This document shows positions 22,535-31,461 of a stretch of DNA of 32,917 nucleotides, in pieces. The stretch is taken from assembly GCA_964456185.1 (NCBI GenBank), contig CAYVZZ010000010.1, positions 1-32,917 of the forward strand. Reading direction: 5' to 3'. The first letter of the stretch is position 1. Each line of letters begins with the position of its first letter. The DNA is from CAYVZZ01 sp964456185 (lineage in GTDB: Bacteria; Pseudomonadota; Gammaproteobacteria; Pseudomonadales; Alcanivoracaceae). The notes beneath the pieces were generated by a model. It saw only the letters and a list, made by a program, of their open reading frames with translations. It did not search any database and was not told where the DNA came from. A program made the translations under genes and the position numbers.

Positions 22535-23797
22535 ATGAATCTTTCCGAACTAAAGCAGAAGCCTATCGGCGAATTGCTTGATATTGCTAAAGAAATGGGT
22601 CTGAATAATTTAGGCCGCAAGCGTAAACAAGATGTTATCTTCTCTCTGTTAAAGAAATCGGCCAAGAATGGTTCGGCCATTTACGGCGACGGGGTGTTGC
22701 AGGTGTTATCGGATGGCTTCGGGTTCTTGCGTAGTGCGCAAGGCTCTTATTTGGCCGGATCGGATGACATTTATGTGTCGCCCAGCCAGATTCGCCGCTT
22801 TAATTTGCGCACTGGCGATACCATTTCCGGCAAAATCCGACCGCCCAAGGATAATGAGCGCTATTTTGCCTTGCTCAAGGTCGACAGCATTAATTTGGAA
22901 AAGCCCGACCGTGCCAAAAATAAGATCCTATTTGAAAACCTGACTCCTCTTTTCCCGACCGAACAGTTAGTCATGGAGCTGGGTAACGGCTCGACCGAAG
23001 ACATTACCTCGCGCGTTATCGACTTGGTGTCGCCCATTGGTAAAGGTCAGCGTGGCTTGATTGTGGCACCGCCCAAAGCCGGTAAAACGCTCCTGTTGCA
23101 AAATGTCGCGCAATCGATCTCGCGTAATAACCCTGAAGCACAGATGATCGTGCTGCTGATCGACGAACGCCCTGAGGAAGTGACCGAAATGGAGCGCACC
23201 GTTCAGGGGGAGGTGGTAGCCTCTACTTTCGACGAGCCGCCAACACGCCACGTACAGGTGGCCGAAATGGTCATCGAAAAGGCCAAGCGATTGGCCGAGC
23301 ACAAGCAAGATGTCATTATTCTGCTCGACTCCATTACCCGTTTGGCGCGTGCTTATAACACGGTACAACCCAGCTCGGGTAAGGTGTTAACGGGTGGTGT
23401 CGATGCTCATGCACTGGAAAAACCCAAGCGTTTCTTTGGTGCGGCACGAAATATTGAAGAAGGCGGTAGCATTACTATTTTGGCGACCGCGCTAATCGAT
23501 ACCGGCTCGAAGATGGATGAAGTCATCTACGAAGAATTTAAAGGCACCGGCAACATGGAGTTGCATCTGGATCGCCGCATTGCCGAGAAACGCGTCTTCC
23601 CGGCGATTAATATTCGTCGTTCCGGCACCCGTCGCGAGGAGCGTTTGGTGACGGATGATGAGTTGAAGAACATGTGGGTATTGCGCAAGGTGCTGCACCC
23701 CATGGATGAAATCGCCGCCATGGAATTTCTCATCGATCGCATGCGTCAAACCAAAACCAACGAAGAATTTTTTGGCGCAATGAAGAAGCGTAAATAA
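22535..23797 (+). CDS. rho: Transcription termination factor Rho
   Basis: This hexameric RNA-dependent ATPase ends transcription. The 420-residue protein aligns position for position with E. coli Rho at the landmarks I checked: the primary RNA-binding GFGFLR at 61-66, Walker A APPKAGKT at 178-185, the DERPEEVTEM loop, Walker B VIILLDSITRLARAYN, and the Q/R-loop region ending in RRSGTRREE. The N-terminal helical domain (MNLSELKQKPIGELLDIAKEM) is standard, with no insertion. There is no strong ribosome-binding site, and the long leader suggests autoregulation. Confidence 0.98.
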   Translation: MNLSELKQKPIGELLDIAKEMGLNNLGRKRKQDVIFSLLKKSAKNGSAIYGDGVLQVLSDGFGFLRSAQGSYLAGSDDIYVSPSQIRRFNLRTGDTISGKIRPPKDNERYFALLKVDSINLEKPDRAKNKILFENLTPLFPTEQLVMELGNGSTEDITSRVIDLVSPIGKGQRGLIVAPPKAGKTLLLQNVAQSISRNNPEAQMIVLLIDERPEEVTEMERTVQGEVVASTFDEPPTRHVQVAEMVIEKAKRLAEHKQDVIILLDSITRLARAYNTVQPSSGKVLTGGVDAHALEKPKRFFGAARNIEEGGSITILATALIDTGSKMDEVIYEEFKGTGNMELHLDRRIAEKRVFPAINIRRSGTRREERLVTDDELKNMWVLRKVLHPMDEIAAMEFLIDRMRQTKTNEEFFGAMKKRK

Positions 23798-23836
23798 CGG
23801 TAATTTCAGGTAGAGTGTCAAATAACACTGAGAAAG

Positions 23837-23853
23837 GTGCAGAGGATCTGCAC
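23837..23853. repeat. Perfect inverted repeat after rho
   Basis: GTGCAGA-GGA-TCTGCAC, 40 bp after the rho stop. No T-run follows on either strand, so it is either a 3'-end hairpin for rho or an operator. Confidence 0.4.
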
Positions 23854-23894
23854 AGAAAGTGAAAAATTATAAAACGGCTGCTGCTTGGCTCCGT

Positions 23895-23918
23895 AATTCA
23901 TATCTTTCCTTATGAATT
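23895..23918. repeat. Perfect 8-bp inverted repeat upstream of tolC
   Basis: AATTCATA, spacer TCTTTCCT, TATGAATT, centred about 70 bp before the tolC start. The size and symmetry resemble a dimeric repressor operator. The rest of the 178-bp rho-tolC gap shows no clear -35/-10 pair. Confidence 0.45.
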
Positions 23919-23975
23919 GCAGATAAGATGTCGGCAACTGTCATGACGCTTTCAATTCACAAACGGGAACGAGAT

Positions 23976-25373
23976 ATGCGCCTTTTTGTTCTTTGCCTAA
24001 CGGTTATTGGCCTTTCATTTTCCAGCCTGAGCTGGGCTGGCACCCTGCAAGATGCACTGGAGGCGGCGAAGCAGGCCGATCCTCAGTGGTTGGCGGCACA
24101 ACGCACTTGGCAGGCTAACCAGCAGATTAAGGTGCAAGCTCGTGGCGCGCTCATGCCCAATATTACCGCCAGCTACAGCCATACCCGCACTTGGAGTGAG
24201 CCAGCCAACTCGGCCTATGGCACCATCGTCAACCCGGACGAAAGCGAATACGACACCATCACCACCGGTATAGATTTGGTACAACCGCTTTTCCGTCTTG
24301 ATGCCTGGTATGGTTACAAGCAGGCCGATGCCGTTGTCGATGCCGCCGAAGCGCAATTCCAGAAAGCCAAACAAGATTTTCTACTGCGTGTTTCTACCAG
24401 CTACATCAATGTATTGCGTAGTTGGGATGCGCTGCAGTTTGCGCAAGCCAACGAAAAAGCCATTGGTCGTCAGCTAGAACGCACACGAGAGCGTTATAAA
24501 GTCGGGCTAGTGCCGGTTACTGATGTTCAGCAAGCTAAAGCCATTTACGATAACGCTCGGGTGACGTTGATTTCGGCACGCAGCCAATTTGCCATTGCCC
24601 GAGATCAACTGAATGCATTAACTGGTGAAGATTGGAGCAGCATTGCCTCTTTGCAGAAAGACCTGCCCATGGATGGTGTGACGCCTGCTGACCCAGCTAA
24701 ATGGATTACCTTGGCACAGCAACAAAATCCGCAATTGGCCGCCAGCCATTACAATGCCAAGTCCGAGCGTTATAACGCCAAGGTGAAGATGGCGGCGATG
24801 TTGCCACAGGTCAATTTGACCGCCGGTTACAGCAATAGCCATAGCATTCATCAAAATCAGGCCGCTTACTTGCGTCATGACGCAGACGGTTACGGCAAAC
24901 ACATTGGTATTCGTGTCACCATGCCGCTATTTGCCGGTGGTGCCATTAACAGCCAACGCAAGCAGGCGGCGCTGTTGGCCGATGCAGCAGAAGCCACTTA
25001 TCATCAGGTGTACCGTGATATCAGTTTGGCGGCACGTAACCAATATCGTCTGGTAGAAACCGATGCGGCCAGTGTCGAGGCGGCTAAGCAGGCTATCGTC
25101 TCCGCTAAAGCAGCGTTGGAATCCACGCGTGAAGGGTACAAGGTAGGCACCAATACCATTATTGAAGTGCTGGATGCGGAAAGCACCCTGTTCCAGGCGC
25201 GCAACAGCTATGCGAATGCACGCTATGACTACATTATTGATAGCCTGTCGTTGAAAGCCACCGCCGGTGTGTTGAATGCAGAAGACATCAAACAGATCAA
25301 CGGCTGGTTGAACACGGCGAATCCTATTGACCTGTCATTGCAGCCGCTCAAAGCAGCCAGTGAACAAGGGTAA
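23976..25373 (+). CDS. tolC: TolC-family outer membrane efflux/secretion protein
   Basis: This is the trimeric outer-membrane channel for type I secretion and tripartite efflux. The frame is open from 23928, but ATG 23976 begins a clear signal peptide (MRLFVLCLTVIGLSFSSLSWA, probable cleavage after Ala21) and has GGGA upstream. The 465-residue precursor shows the two TolC repeats: TLQDALEAAKQADPQWLAAQ... with RYKVGLVPVTDVQQAKA in the first half, and NPQLAASHYN... with TREGYKVGTNTIIEVLDAEST in the second. The length is slightly below E. coli TolC (493). It converges with waaA 26 bp away. Confidence 0.95.
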   Translation: MRLFVLCLTVIGLSFSSLSWAGTLQDALEAAKQADPQWLAAQRTWQANQQIKVQARGALMPNITASYSHTRTWSEPANSAYGTIVNPDESEYDTITTGIDLVQPLFRLDAWYGYKQADAVVDAAEAQFQKAKQDFLLRVSTSYINVLRSWDALQFAQANEKAIGRQLERTRERYKVGLVPVTDVQQAKAIYDNARVTLISARSQFAIARDQLNALTGEDWSSIASLQKDLPMDGVTPADPAKWITLAQQQNPQLAASHYNAKSERYNAKVKMAAMLPQVNLTAGYSNSHSIHQNQAAYLRHDADGYGKHIGIRVTMPLFAGGAINSQRKQAALLADAAEATYHQVYRDISLAARNQYRLVETDAASVEAAKQAIVSAKAALESTREGYKVGTNTIIEVLDAESTLFQARNSYANARYDYIIDSLSLKATAGVLNAEDIKQINGWLNTANPIDLSLQPLKAASEQG

Positions 25374-25399
25374 CCTTACTTAGATTAGAGGTTCCTTAG

Positions 25400-26674
25400 C
25401 TAGAGTTCTTTAGGCCAAAGCGCGTCTACCTGGGTTATCAGGCGCGCCAAAGCGCCTCGGTTGGCCGCTACCACCGAGGCGGCCTTCTCGCCCAGCATCT
25501 GTCGTGTGGCGGCATCATCCAGCAATCTTCCCAGGAGAACGCCCAGTTGTTGTGCCGATTCCACTTTCTGCAACCCACCGGCAGCTTCTAGTAAATCGGC
25601 AATCGCCATGAAATTTTTCAGATGAATACCGCTTAAAACCGGCTTCTCCCAGGCGGCTGGTTCCAGCAGATTGTGCCCCCCCAGTGCCGCATCCAGTGAT
25701 CCACCTACCAGTGCCACGTCGGCAACGCCGTAAAGCAATAGCAGCTCACCCATGGTATCGGCCAGATAAATACACGTATCGCGGGTTACCGCGTCCCGTT
25801 GGCTGCGGCGCGCCAGTGACAAATGAGCCGACTGCACTTGTTGAGCTACGGCGTCAAAGCGTTCAGGGTGGCGAGGCACCCAAATCAACAGGGCATCAGG
25901 GTGTGTGGTTAGCAGCTGTTGCTGGGCGGCGAGTACCTTGGCCTCTTCTTCCGGGTGGGTGCTGGCGGCAATCCAAACGGGCCGCTCGCCAAGGGGGTGG
26001 CGCAACGCGCTGGCGTCGTCGCGTAGGGCGTCTGACAAGGAGAGGTCAAATTTGATGCTGCCATTGACCACCACCGCCTGCGGGTCGGCGCCCAATTGCA
26101 GAAAGTGTTTGGCATCGCCCGCGGTCTGTACCGATAAGCAATCGAAGCGCTGTAGCAACGGTTGAACCAAAGCGCGTAACTTGGCATAGCCACGGTAACT
26201 ATTAGCTGACAAGCGGCCGTTGGCCAGTAATAAGCGGCAGTTATGCTGCTCGGCAATGCGCGTTAAATTGGGCCATAGCTCGGTTTCCATGATCACGGCC
26301 AAACGCGGGTTAAAGTGCCGCATAAAACGGCGCAACGCACCAGGTAGCTCCCATGGACAATAGACATGGTGCACGCGATCGCCAAAGCGTTCTTGTACAC
26401 GGGCGGAGCCGGTGGGCGTGGTGGTGGTGATAAGAATAGGCGTGTCAGGGTGCCGTGTCATAACGGCATCAATAAGCGGCGCGGCGGCCATAAACTCGCC
26501 TACCGACACGGCATGAAACCAGACACAGCCCGCTAGTGGTTCGCCGCCATAACGATACGCCAAGCGCTCGTTCCAGCGCTGACGATATGCCGGTGCCAAA
26601 CGCCCACGCCAATAGAGGCGAATAAACAAAAAAGGCAGCAGGCAATACCAGAGTAAAGAATACAAGATGTGCAT
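25400..26674 (-). CDS. waaA: 3-deoxy-D-manno-octulosonic acid (Kdo) transferase
   Basis: This inner-membrane GT30 glycosyltransferase adds Kdo from CMP-Kdo to lipid IVA. The 424-residue protein has an N-terminal membrane anchor (MHILYSLLWYCLLPFLFIRL), then RQRWNERL, HAVSVGEFMAAAPLI with catalytic Glu60, TTTTPTGSARV, CPWELPGALRRFMRHFNPRLAVIMETELWPNL, and the C-domain GGHNLLEPAAWEKPVLSG that binds CMP-Kdo. I start at ATG 26674; the frame runs to a TTG at 26695, but that would displace the anchor. Whether it adds one or two Kdo residues cannot be told. The stop codon is TAG. Confidence 0.96.
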   Translation of the reverse strand: MHILYSLLWYCLLPFLFIRLYWRGRLAPAYRQRWNERLAYRYGGEPLAGCVWFHAVSVGEFMAAAPLIDAVMTRHPDTPILITTTTPTGSARVQERFGDRVHHVYCPWELPGALRRFMRHFNPRLAVIMETELWPNLTRIAEQHNCRLLLANGRLSANSYRGYAKLRALVQPLLQRFDCLSVQTAGDAKHFLQLGADPQAVVVNGSIKFDLSLSDALRDDASALRHPLGERPVWIAASTHPEEEAKVLAAQQQLLTTHPDALLIWVPRHPERFDAVAQQVQSAHLSLARRSQRDAVTRDTCIYLADTMGELLLLYGVADVALVGGSLDAALGGHNLLEPAAWEKPVLSGIHLKNFMAIADLLEAAGGLQKVESAQQLGVLLGRLLDDAATRQMLGEKAASVVAANRGALARLITQVDALWPKEL

Positions 26675-26742
26675 GGGGGAAACGTCCAATATCAATCGCC
26701 ACTCATGGTAGCATAGAGGCTTTCAAAACCACGCAAATCATT

Positions 26743-27933
26743 ATGACAGCAACCTTGAAACCCGACGTATTATTGATTGGTGGCGGCATTGCCGGTCTTT
26801 GGCTTCTCAACCATTTTCAGCAGGCCGGTTACCAATGTGTGTTGTTGGAAAAAGGCCGACTGGGTAGCGGCCAGACATTAGCTAGCCAAGGCATTATCCA
26901 CGGTGGCCTAAAGTATGCTTTAAACGGTAGCTTGTCCGGTGAATCCGAAGCCATTGCCGAGATGCCGTCGCGTTGGCGCAATGCCCTAGCCGGGCGCGGG
27001 TCGGTGAATCTTTCAGGCTTGCCGTTGTTATCAGACACACAATATTTGTGGTCGGCCGGTTCCATGGCCAGCCGGATGACGGCCTTTTTTGCCAGTAAAA
27101 TGCTGCGTGGCCGCATCGATAAACTACCGCGTAGTGATTACCCGGACGCACTCAATGACGACGCCTTTAAAGGGCGTGTATATCGCCTGGAAGATTTGGT
27201 GGTCAATACTGAAGTGCTGGTCAAGCACCTCGCCGCCAAAGCCAATGGGTGCGCGCTGCAATTTGACCCGGCTCGCGACCATATCGAGTGGGACGACAGT
27301 GGCGTGGCTTATGTCGATTTACACGGCACGCGCATCGAGCCGGATGTGACCATTTGTTGTGCCGGTCAGGGCAATGGGGATTTGCTCAATCAGGCACATA
27401 AGCACAATTTGCTGCTGCAGGAAGACATGCAGCTGCGTCCGCTAAAGATGCTGGCGGTTAAACAATCCGGCCTGCCCGCCTTTTTTGGGCATTGTCTAGG
27501 TGCCAGCAATAAGCCTCAACTTACCGTGACCAGCCACCCCGGCAGCGACGGCGAGCAGGTGTGGTATTTGGGCGGCGATATCGCCGAGAAGGGTGTTGAA
27601 CGTACCGACGCCGAACAGGTCGCGGCTGGTCAACAGTTATTGCAACAGCTGTTCCCCTGGCGTGATTGGCAGGGTGCCCGCTATGCGCCCATCGAGATTA
27701 ATCGTGCCGAGCCCAAGCTCTCGCAGTTGATGAAACCAGACAGCGCCTACGTTAAGCGTGACCGCAAGGTGCTAATCGCTTGGCCGACCAAGCTGACCCT
27801 TGTGCCCGATCTGGCGGATAAGGTAGCGGCTTTACTGGATCCGCCACGACAGGCGCCGATGGATATGCCCGAGTTACCGCAAGCCAGCGCCGGGTTGGGG
27901 CGTTGGCATAGCTGTGGGTGGCAAACGCCATGA
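26743..27933 (+). CDS. FAD-dependent oxidoreductase (DAO family)
   Basis: A 396-residue protein with a Rossmann FAD-binding start, DVLLIGGGIAGLWLLNHFQQAGY (GxGxxG at residues 13-18) and VLLEKGRLGSGQTLASQGIIHGGLKYAL, resembling glycerol-3-phosphate dehydrogenase or other DAO-fold enzymes. A second dinucleotide-binding motif, CCAGQGNGDLL, lies near residue 206. No membrane segment or Fe-S Cys cluster is seen. The substrate is unknown. Its stop overlaps the aldo/keto reductase start (ATGA), so it is the first gene of a tightly coupled three-gene operon. It diverges from waaA across 68 bp. The ribosome-binding site is weak. Confidence 0.85.
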   Translation: MTATLKPDVLLIGGGIAGLWLLNHFQQAGYQCVLLEKGRLGSGQTLASQGIIHGGLKYALNGSLSGESEAIAEMPSRWRNALAGRGSVNLSGLPLLSDTQYLWSAGSMASRMTAFFASKMLRGRIDKLPRSDYPDALNDDAFKGRVYRLEDLVVNTEVLVKHLAAKANGCALQFDPARDHIEWDDSGVAYVDLHGTRIEPDVTICCAGQGNGDLLNQAHKHNLLLQEDMQLRPLKMLAVKQSGLPAFFGHCLGASNKPQLTVTSHPGSDGEQVWYLGGDIAEKGVERTDAEQVAAGQQLLQQLFPWRDWQGARYAPIEINRAEPKLSQLMKPDSAYVKRDRKVLIAWPTKLTLVPDLADKVAALLDPPRQAPMDMPELPQASAGLGRWHSCGWQTP

Positions 27934-28739
27934 GCTTTTTACGACGTTTGGGAAGCAGTGATATTTGGGTGAGTGCGCTAGGCTTGGGCAGCGTCAAAAT
28001 AGGGCGCAATCAGGGCGTAAAATATCCCCAAGATTTCGAGCTGCCCGACGATAAAGCGGTTAGAAATCTGCTGGCGCAGGCACACGAAGCCGGCATTAAT
28101 TTGATTGATACGGCACCGGCCTATGGCTGTAGTGAAACGCGGTTGGGGCAGTTGTTAAGCCAGCGTCAAGACTGGGTGATCGTGACCAAGGTGGGCGAAG
28201 AGTTTGAGCAGGGCGAAAGCCATTTCGATTTTTCTTCGACGCATCTTCGGCATTCCGTCGAGCGTTCATTAAAACGCCTCAATACCGACTACCTGGATTG
28301 TGTATTGCTGCATTCCGATGGCAACGATGACCAACTGTTACATCACACCGATGCGCTGGAAACCCTCTTGCGGCTGAAACAAAAAGGCCTAATCCGTAAT
28401 GTCGGCCTGTCGGGTAAAACTTTAAAAGGCGGGCTGGATGCTTTTGATCTGGGGGCCGATACCGCCATGGTGACGCACAATTTAAATTACCGTGGTGAGG
28501 CCGGTGTGATCGCCGCCGCACGTCAACTGGGGCGTGGCATTTTTATTAAAAAAGCCTTTGCATCCGGGCATCTACCGGATGATATTGATGATCCCGTGCA
28601 GGCGAGCTTGGCGTTATCGCTGCAAAATGAAGGCGTCAGCAGCATCATTGCCGGCACTATTAATCCAGCGCATCTTACCGATAATGTGCAGAAGGCCAAG
28701 GCCGTTCTCGCGACATTGGAGGAGGCAGGCCATGAATGA
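27930..28739 (+). CDS. Aldo/keto reductase
   Basis: A 269-residue TIM-barrel protein, somewhat shorter than typical AKRs (about 300-330). The tetrad is recognisable: Asp in NLIDTAPAYG, Tyr in the same segment, Lys in VIVTKVG, and His in CVLLHSDG. The cofactor-binding end reads SSIIAGTINPAHLTDNV. ATG 27930 overlaps the stop of the FAD gene by four bases; an ATG at 27918 is also in frame but lies deeper in that gene. The end overlaps the PAS gene by 8 bp. The substrate is unknown. The coupling suggests it supplies or removes a carbonyl compound handled by the flavoprotein. Confidence 0.88.
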   Translation: MSFLRRLGSSDIWVSALGLGSVKIGRNQGVKYPQDFELPDDKAVRNLLAQAHEAGINLIDTAPAYGCSETRLGQLLSQRQDWVIVTKVGEEFEQGESHFDFSSTHLRHSVERSLKRLNTDYLDCVLLHSDGNDDQLLHHTDALETLLRLKQKGLIRNVGLSGKTLKGGLDAFDLGADTAMVTHNLNYRGEAGVIAAARQLGRGIFIKKAFASGHLPDDIDDPVQASLALSLQNEGVSSIIAGTINPAHLTDNVQKAKAVLATLEEAGHE

Positions 28740-29145
28740 AGCGCAACTGGACAGCTGGATTGTCGAGCAAACATCCGATGCCCTGATTTATGCTGACGTT
28801 GAGGGCATTATTCGCCGTTGGAATGCCGGTGCCGAAATGGTGTTTGGTTTCAGCAAAGCAGATGCACTTGGGCAGTATTTGGATTTAATTATTCCCGAGC
28901 ACCTTCGTGAGCGCCATTGGCAGGGCTTTGATGCGGCCATGGCAAGCGGTCATTTGAAGCTCGATGGAAAACCCACTCTGACACGCGGCTTGCATCAGCA
29001 TAAGCCAAAAATCTACGTGGAAATGAGCTTTGGGTTGGTGAAGAACGACCAAGGCAAGGCCATCGGATCGGTTGCCATGGCGCGTGATGTCACCGAGCGA
29101 GTCGAAAAAGAACGCGCCGCCCGTCGACGTACCGCCAAGGCTTAA
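28732..29145 (+). CDS. Stand-alone PAS domain protein
   Basis: A 137-residue protein made of one PAS domain and a short basic tail. It opens AQLDSWIVEQTSDALIYADVEGIIRRWNAGAEMVFGFSKADALGQ, typical PAS/PAC sequence with the WN-GA-FG signature, and ends SVAMARDVTERVEKERAARRR. There is no kinase, GGDEF or DNA-binding domain. The start is strongly supported by GGAGGAGG (28718-28726). It overlaps the aldo/keto reductase by 8 bp, so translation is coupled. It may sense redox state or bind haem or flavin for its operon partners, but no ligand residue is diagnostic. Confidence 0.88.
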   Translation: MNEAQLDSWIVEQTSDALIYADVEGIIRRWNAGAEMVFGFSKADALGQYLDLIIPEHLRERHWQGFDAAMASGHLKLDGKPTLTRGLHQHKPKIYVEMSFGLVKNDQGKAIGSVAMARDVTERVEKERAARRRTAKA

Positions 29146-29148
29146 GGA

Positions 29149-29164
29149 GGGCTTAGACAAGCCC
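29149..29164. terminator. Stem-loop at the PAS/yghU convergent junction
   Basis: GGGCTT-AGAC-AAGCCC, perfect 6 bp, extendable by two pairs past a C bulge. It overlaps the yghU stop codon and has no T-run on either strand. Confidence 0.4.
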
Positions 29165-29980
29165 CTCAAAATCCGCCGCACTGTGCCGCTCGCGTAGCTT
29201 GGCGGAATTGACTAGCCGCCCGCGTTGCACCGCAGGACGCTCGGCCAATTGTGCCTGCCAGCGTAGTAAATTCTGATAGCGCTGGGCATCCAAAAACTCG
29301 GCTGCATCATAGGCATCGCCGGATACTACATTGCCATACCAAGGCCAAATCGCCATGTCGGCGATGGTGTAGGTGTCACCAGTGATGTAGGTGTGGTTGG
29401 CCAGCTGCTGGTCGAGCAAGTCCAATTGCCGCTTGGTCTCTAGCGTGAAGCGGTCAATGGGATATTGCTGTTTCTCTTTGGCATATTTGTAGAAATGACC
29501 GAAGCCGCCGCCTAGATAGGGTGCTGCACCCACCTGCCAAAATAACCAGCTCAAGGTTTCTGCGCGACCCGCTGGGTCTTTGGGAAGGAAATGGCCAAAC
29601 TTCTCCGCCAGATAAAGCAAGATAGAGCCTGATTCGAACACCCGCTGCGCAGGTGACACACTCCGGTCAACCAATGCCGGTATTTTGGAATTGGGATTAG
29701 CCGCTACAAAGCCGGAACCAAACTGGTCGCCTTCGCCAATATTAATCAACCAAGCGTCATAGTTGGCTTCTTCCACACCGGCTTCAAGCAATTCCTCAAG
29801 CAGGATGCCAACCTTCTGCCCATTGGGTGTTGCCAGAGAATAAAGTTGTAATGGGTGCTTGCCGATTGGCAGGTCTTGCTGAAAGCGCGCTCCGGCGGTC
29901 GGCCGGTTGATGGACGCAAACTGGTTGTCGTCTTTGGGCTGCCATTGCCACACGCGAGGCGGTTGATATTGTTTGCTCAT
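29153..29980 (-). CDS. yghU: Glutathione S-transferase, YghU-like (disulfide-bond oxidoreductase type)
   Basis: The 275-residue protein has an N-terminal extension before the thioredoxin-like domain, as in E. coli YghU (288). Landmarks: RPTAGARFQQDLPIGKHPLQLYSLATPNGQKVGILLEEL (the TPNGQK turn contacts glutathione), GDQFGSGFVAANPNSKIPALVD (cis-Pro), FESGSILLYLAEKFG, and the helical domain WQVGAAPYLGGGFGHFY and TYTIADMAIWPWYG. YghU-type proteins act on disulfides and peroxides. It overlaps the mscS stop by four bases (ATGA) and has no ribosome-binding site of its own, implying translational coupling. Confidence 0.93.
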   Translation of the reverse strand: MSKQYQPPRVWQWQPKDDNQFASINRPTAGARFQQDLPIGKHPLQLYSLATPNGQKVGILLEELLEAGVEEANYDAWLINIGEGDQFGSGFVAANPNSKIPALVDRSVSPAQRVFESGSILLYLAEKFGHFLPKDPAGRAETLSWLFWQVGAAPYLGGGFGHFYKYAKEKQQYPIDRFTLETKRQLDLLDQQLANHTYITGDTYTIADMAIWPWYGNVVSGDAYDAAEFLDAQRYQNLLRWQAQLAERPAVQRGRLVNSAKLRERHSAADFEGLV

Positions 29981-31077
29981 AAGGGTTTTGCCTGCATCGG
30001 CTCCTGTGGTTCATTTTGCAGTTGTACGCGGTTAAGCGGCAAGACTTTAGCACCGTGCTGGTGGGCGATATCGGCAACGGTTAACAGAATGTCTTGTTTA
30101 ACGCGGCAGAAGGTGGCGTAGGGTACAAAGTGACCATAGGGCACCGATTGCACCCAAGCATACACATTTATTTTCAGTGCATTATCACCGAAGCCATTGA
30201 AGTTGATAACAAAATAATTCAAGTCATCTCGTTGATTAAGAGCGTCGTTGGCTTCAGCCACAATATCGCGAATATGGCCGTAGTCTTCATACCGCAGCAG
30301 AATATTCTCGCTCATGGCGCGGTGCAGCAAGCGCGAATGATTAATCATGTTAGATGAGTTGAAGAGCGAATTGGGCACATAAAAGGGTTTGCCGTCCCAG
30401 CCCAGCACATGGGTGGAGCGCCAGCCGATATGTTTCACTGTGCCCGATAAGGTGGTGCCGGGGATAATAATATCCTCACCGATTTTGAAGATTTTGCTGG
30501 CAAAGATGGTGAGACCACCAAATAAATTGGCCACTAATGTTTGTGCCGCAAAGCCGACGGCAATACCGGCAGCGCCACCAAAGGCCAGCAGCCCGGTCAT
30601 GGAAACGCCGAGAATTTGCATGATCGACATGACCATGAAGACAAAAATGACCACACGAAGCAATTTGCCGATGGCGTCGGTGGCGGTGGGGTCTACCGTT
30701 TCGCCGCGTTCTGCGGCTTTCAGTTCGACGTTGGCGATGATGCGTTTGACCAGCCGGAAAAATAACCAGCTAACGACAAGCACCACCAATAACCGCCAAG
30801 TTAGTGGTAGATACTGATCCACCAGGGCATGCGCGCCGTTCGGCCAAAAGGCACGCATTGCAATGGCAATGCCAGTGAGCCAGACGAGCAGACGCAAGGG
30901 GCTGTCGAGCGCCGCCCAAAATGCATTTAGGCCAACCTGTTTGGTGGGTGATGTGTGGTGCTTAAGGAAACGCAATGCCCAATGGATGAGGCGATTTACA
31001 ATCAGAATGCCAACCACTACCAAGATGACGAAGATCCAGGGCGACCAAGCACCCCCCTTATCCCATAGCTCTGCCAT
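29977..31077 (-). CDS. MscS-family mechanosensitive ion channel
   Basis: A 366-residue inner-membrane protein with about four to five membrane segments, larger than E. coli MscS (286). The pore helix TM3 is evident: GLLAFGGAAGIAVGFAAQTLVANLFGGLTIF, followed by the beta domain FKIGEDIIIPGTTLSGTVKHIGWRST (about residues 195-225) and VPNSLFNSSNMINHS. The C-terminal alpha/beta domain ends in a short polar tail. AAGGAG lies six bases before the ATG. The gene lies 21 bp after the DUF4168 gene and overlaps yghU, so these three form one operon linking osmotic and redox stress functions. Confidence 0.93.
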   Translation of the reverse strand: MAELWDKGGAWSPWIFVILVVVGILIVNRLIHWALRFLKHHTSPTKQVGLNAFWAALDSPLRLLVWLTGIAIAMRAFWPNGAHALVDQYLPLTWRLLVVLVVSWLFFRLVKRIIANVELKAAERGETVDPTATDAIGKLLRVVIFVFMVMSIMQILGVSMTGLLAFGGAAGIAVGFAAQTLVANLFGGLTIFASKIFKIGEDIIIPGTTLSGTVKHIGWRSTHVLGWDGKPFYVPNSLFNSSNMINHSRLLHRAMSENILLRYEDYGHIRDIVAEANDALNQRDDLNYFVINFNGFGDNALKINVYAWVQSVPYGHFVPYATFCRVKQDILLTVADIAHQHGAKVLPLNRVQLQNEPQEPMQAKPL

Positions 31078-31098
31078 GATGACTCCTTGTGTTAAATC

Positions 31099-31443
31099 TT
31101 ACGGCGTTTGTGTTGTCGACAATTCTGTTAAACGCTGGCGTAACGCGTGTTGAGTGGCGACAGCGTGGGCAATACGATTGTACTCGTCCAATGCGAGTCC
31201 CGCGGCACGAATGGCTTTGGCCATGTCGATTTGCATTGCCGCCTTGGCCCAATGGTCATTGTTGCCATTTTTCTCGGCCTTTGCCAGTACCGGCAGGTAG
31301 CGCTGGCGTACGGTCTGCAAAGCGGCGTCGGCCTGTTGATATTGCCGCAGCTGAGCGTCGCTGAACGTAGCGGCCAGTGCGCATGGGCTGCCAAGCCATA
31401 AAAATAAACCGAGAAAAATGCAAAAGCGATGTAATAGACGCAT
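31099..31443 (-). CDS. Exported DUF4168-like protein
   Basis: A 114-residue protein starting with a signal peptide (MRLLHRFCIFLGLFLWLGSPCALA, likely cleavage after Ala24). The mature part is helical and polar. It begins ATFSDAQLRQYQQADAALQ and contains AAGLALDEYNRIAHAVATQ, which fits the DUF4168 pattern (SDxQL..., GLSxxEYNxI). It is first in the mscS-yghU operon. There is no strong ribosome-binding site. It is presumably periplasmic; function unknown. Confidence 0.75.
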   Translation of the reverse strand: MRLLHRFCIFLGLFLWLGSPCALAATFSDAQLRQYQQADAALQTVRQRYLPVLAKAEKNGNNDHWAKAAMQIDMAKAIRAAGLALDEYNRIAHAVATQHALRQRLTELSTTQTP

Positions 31444-31461
31444 GAGCGGTGGTCACTTGTG

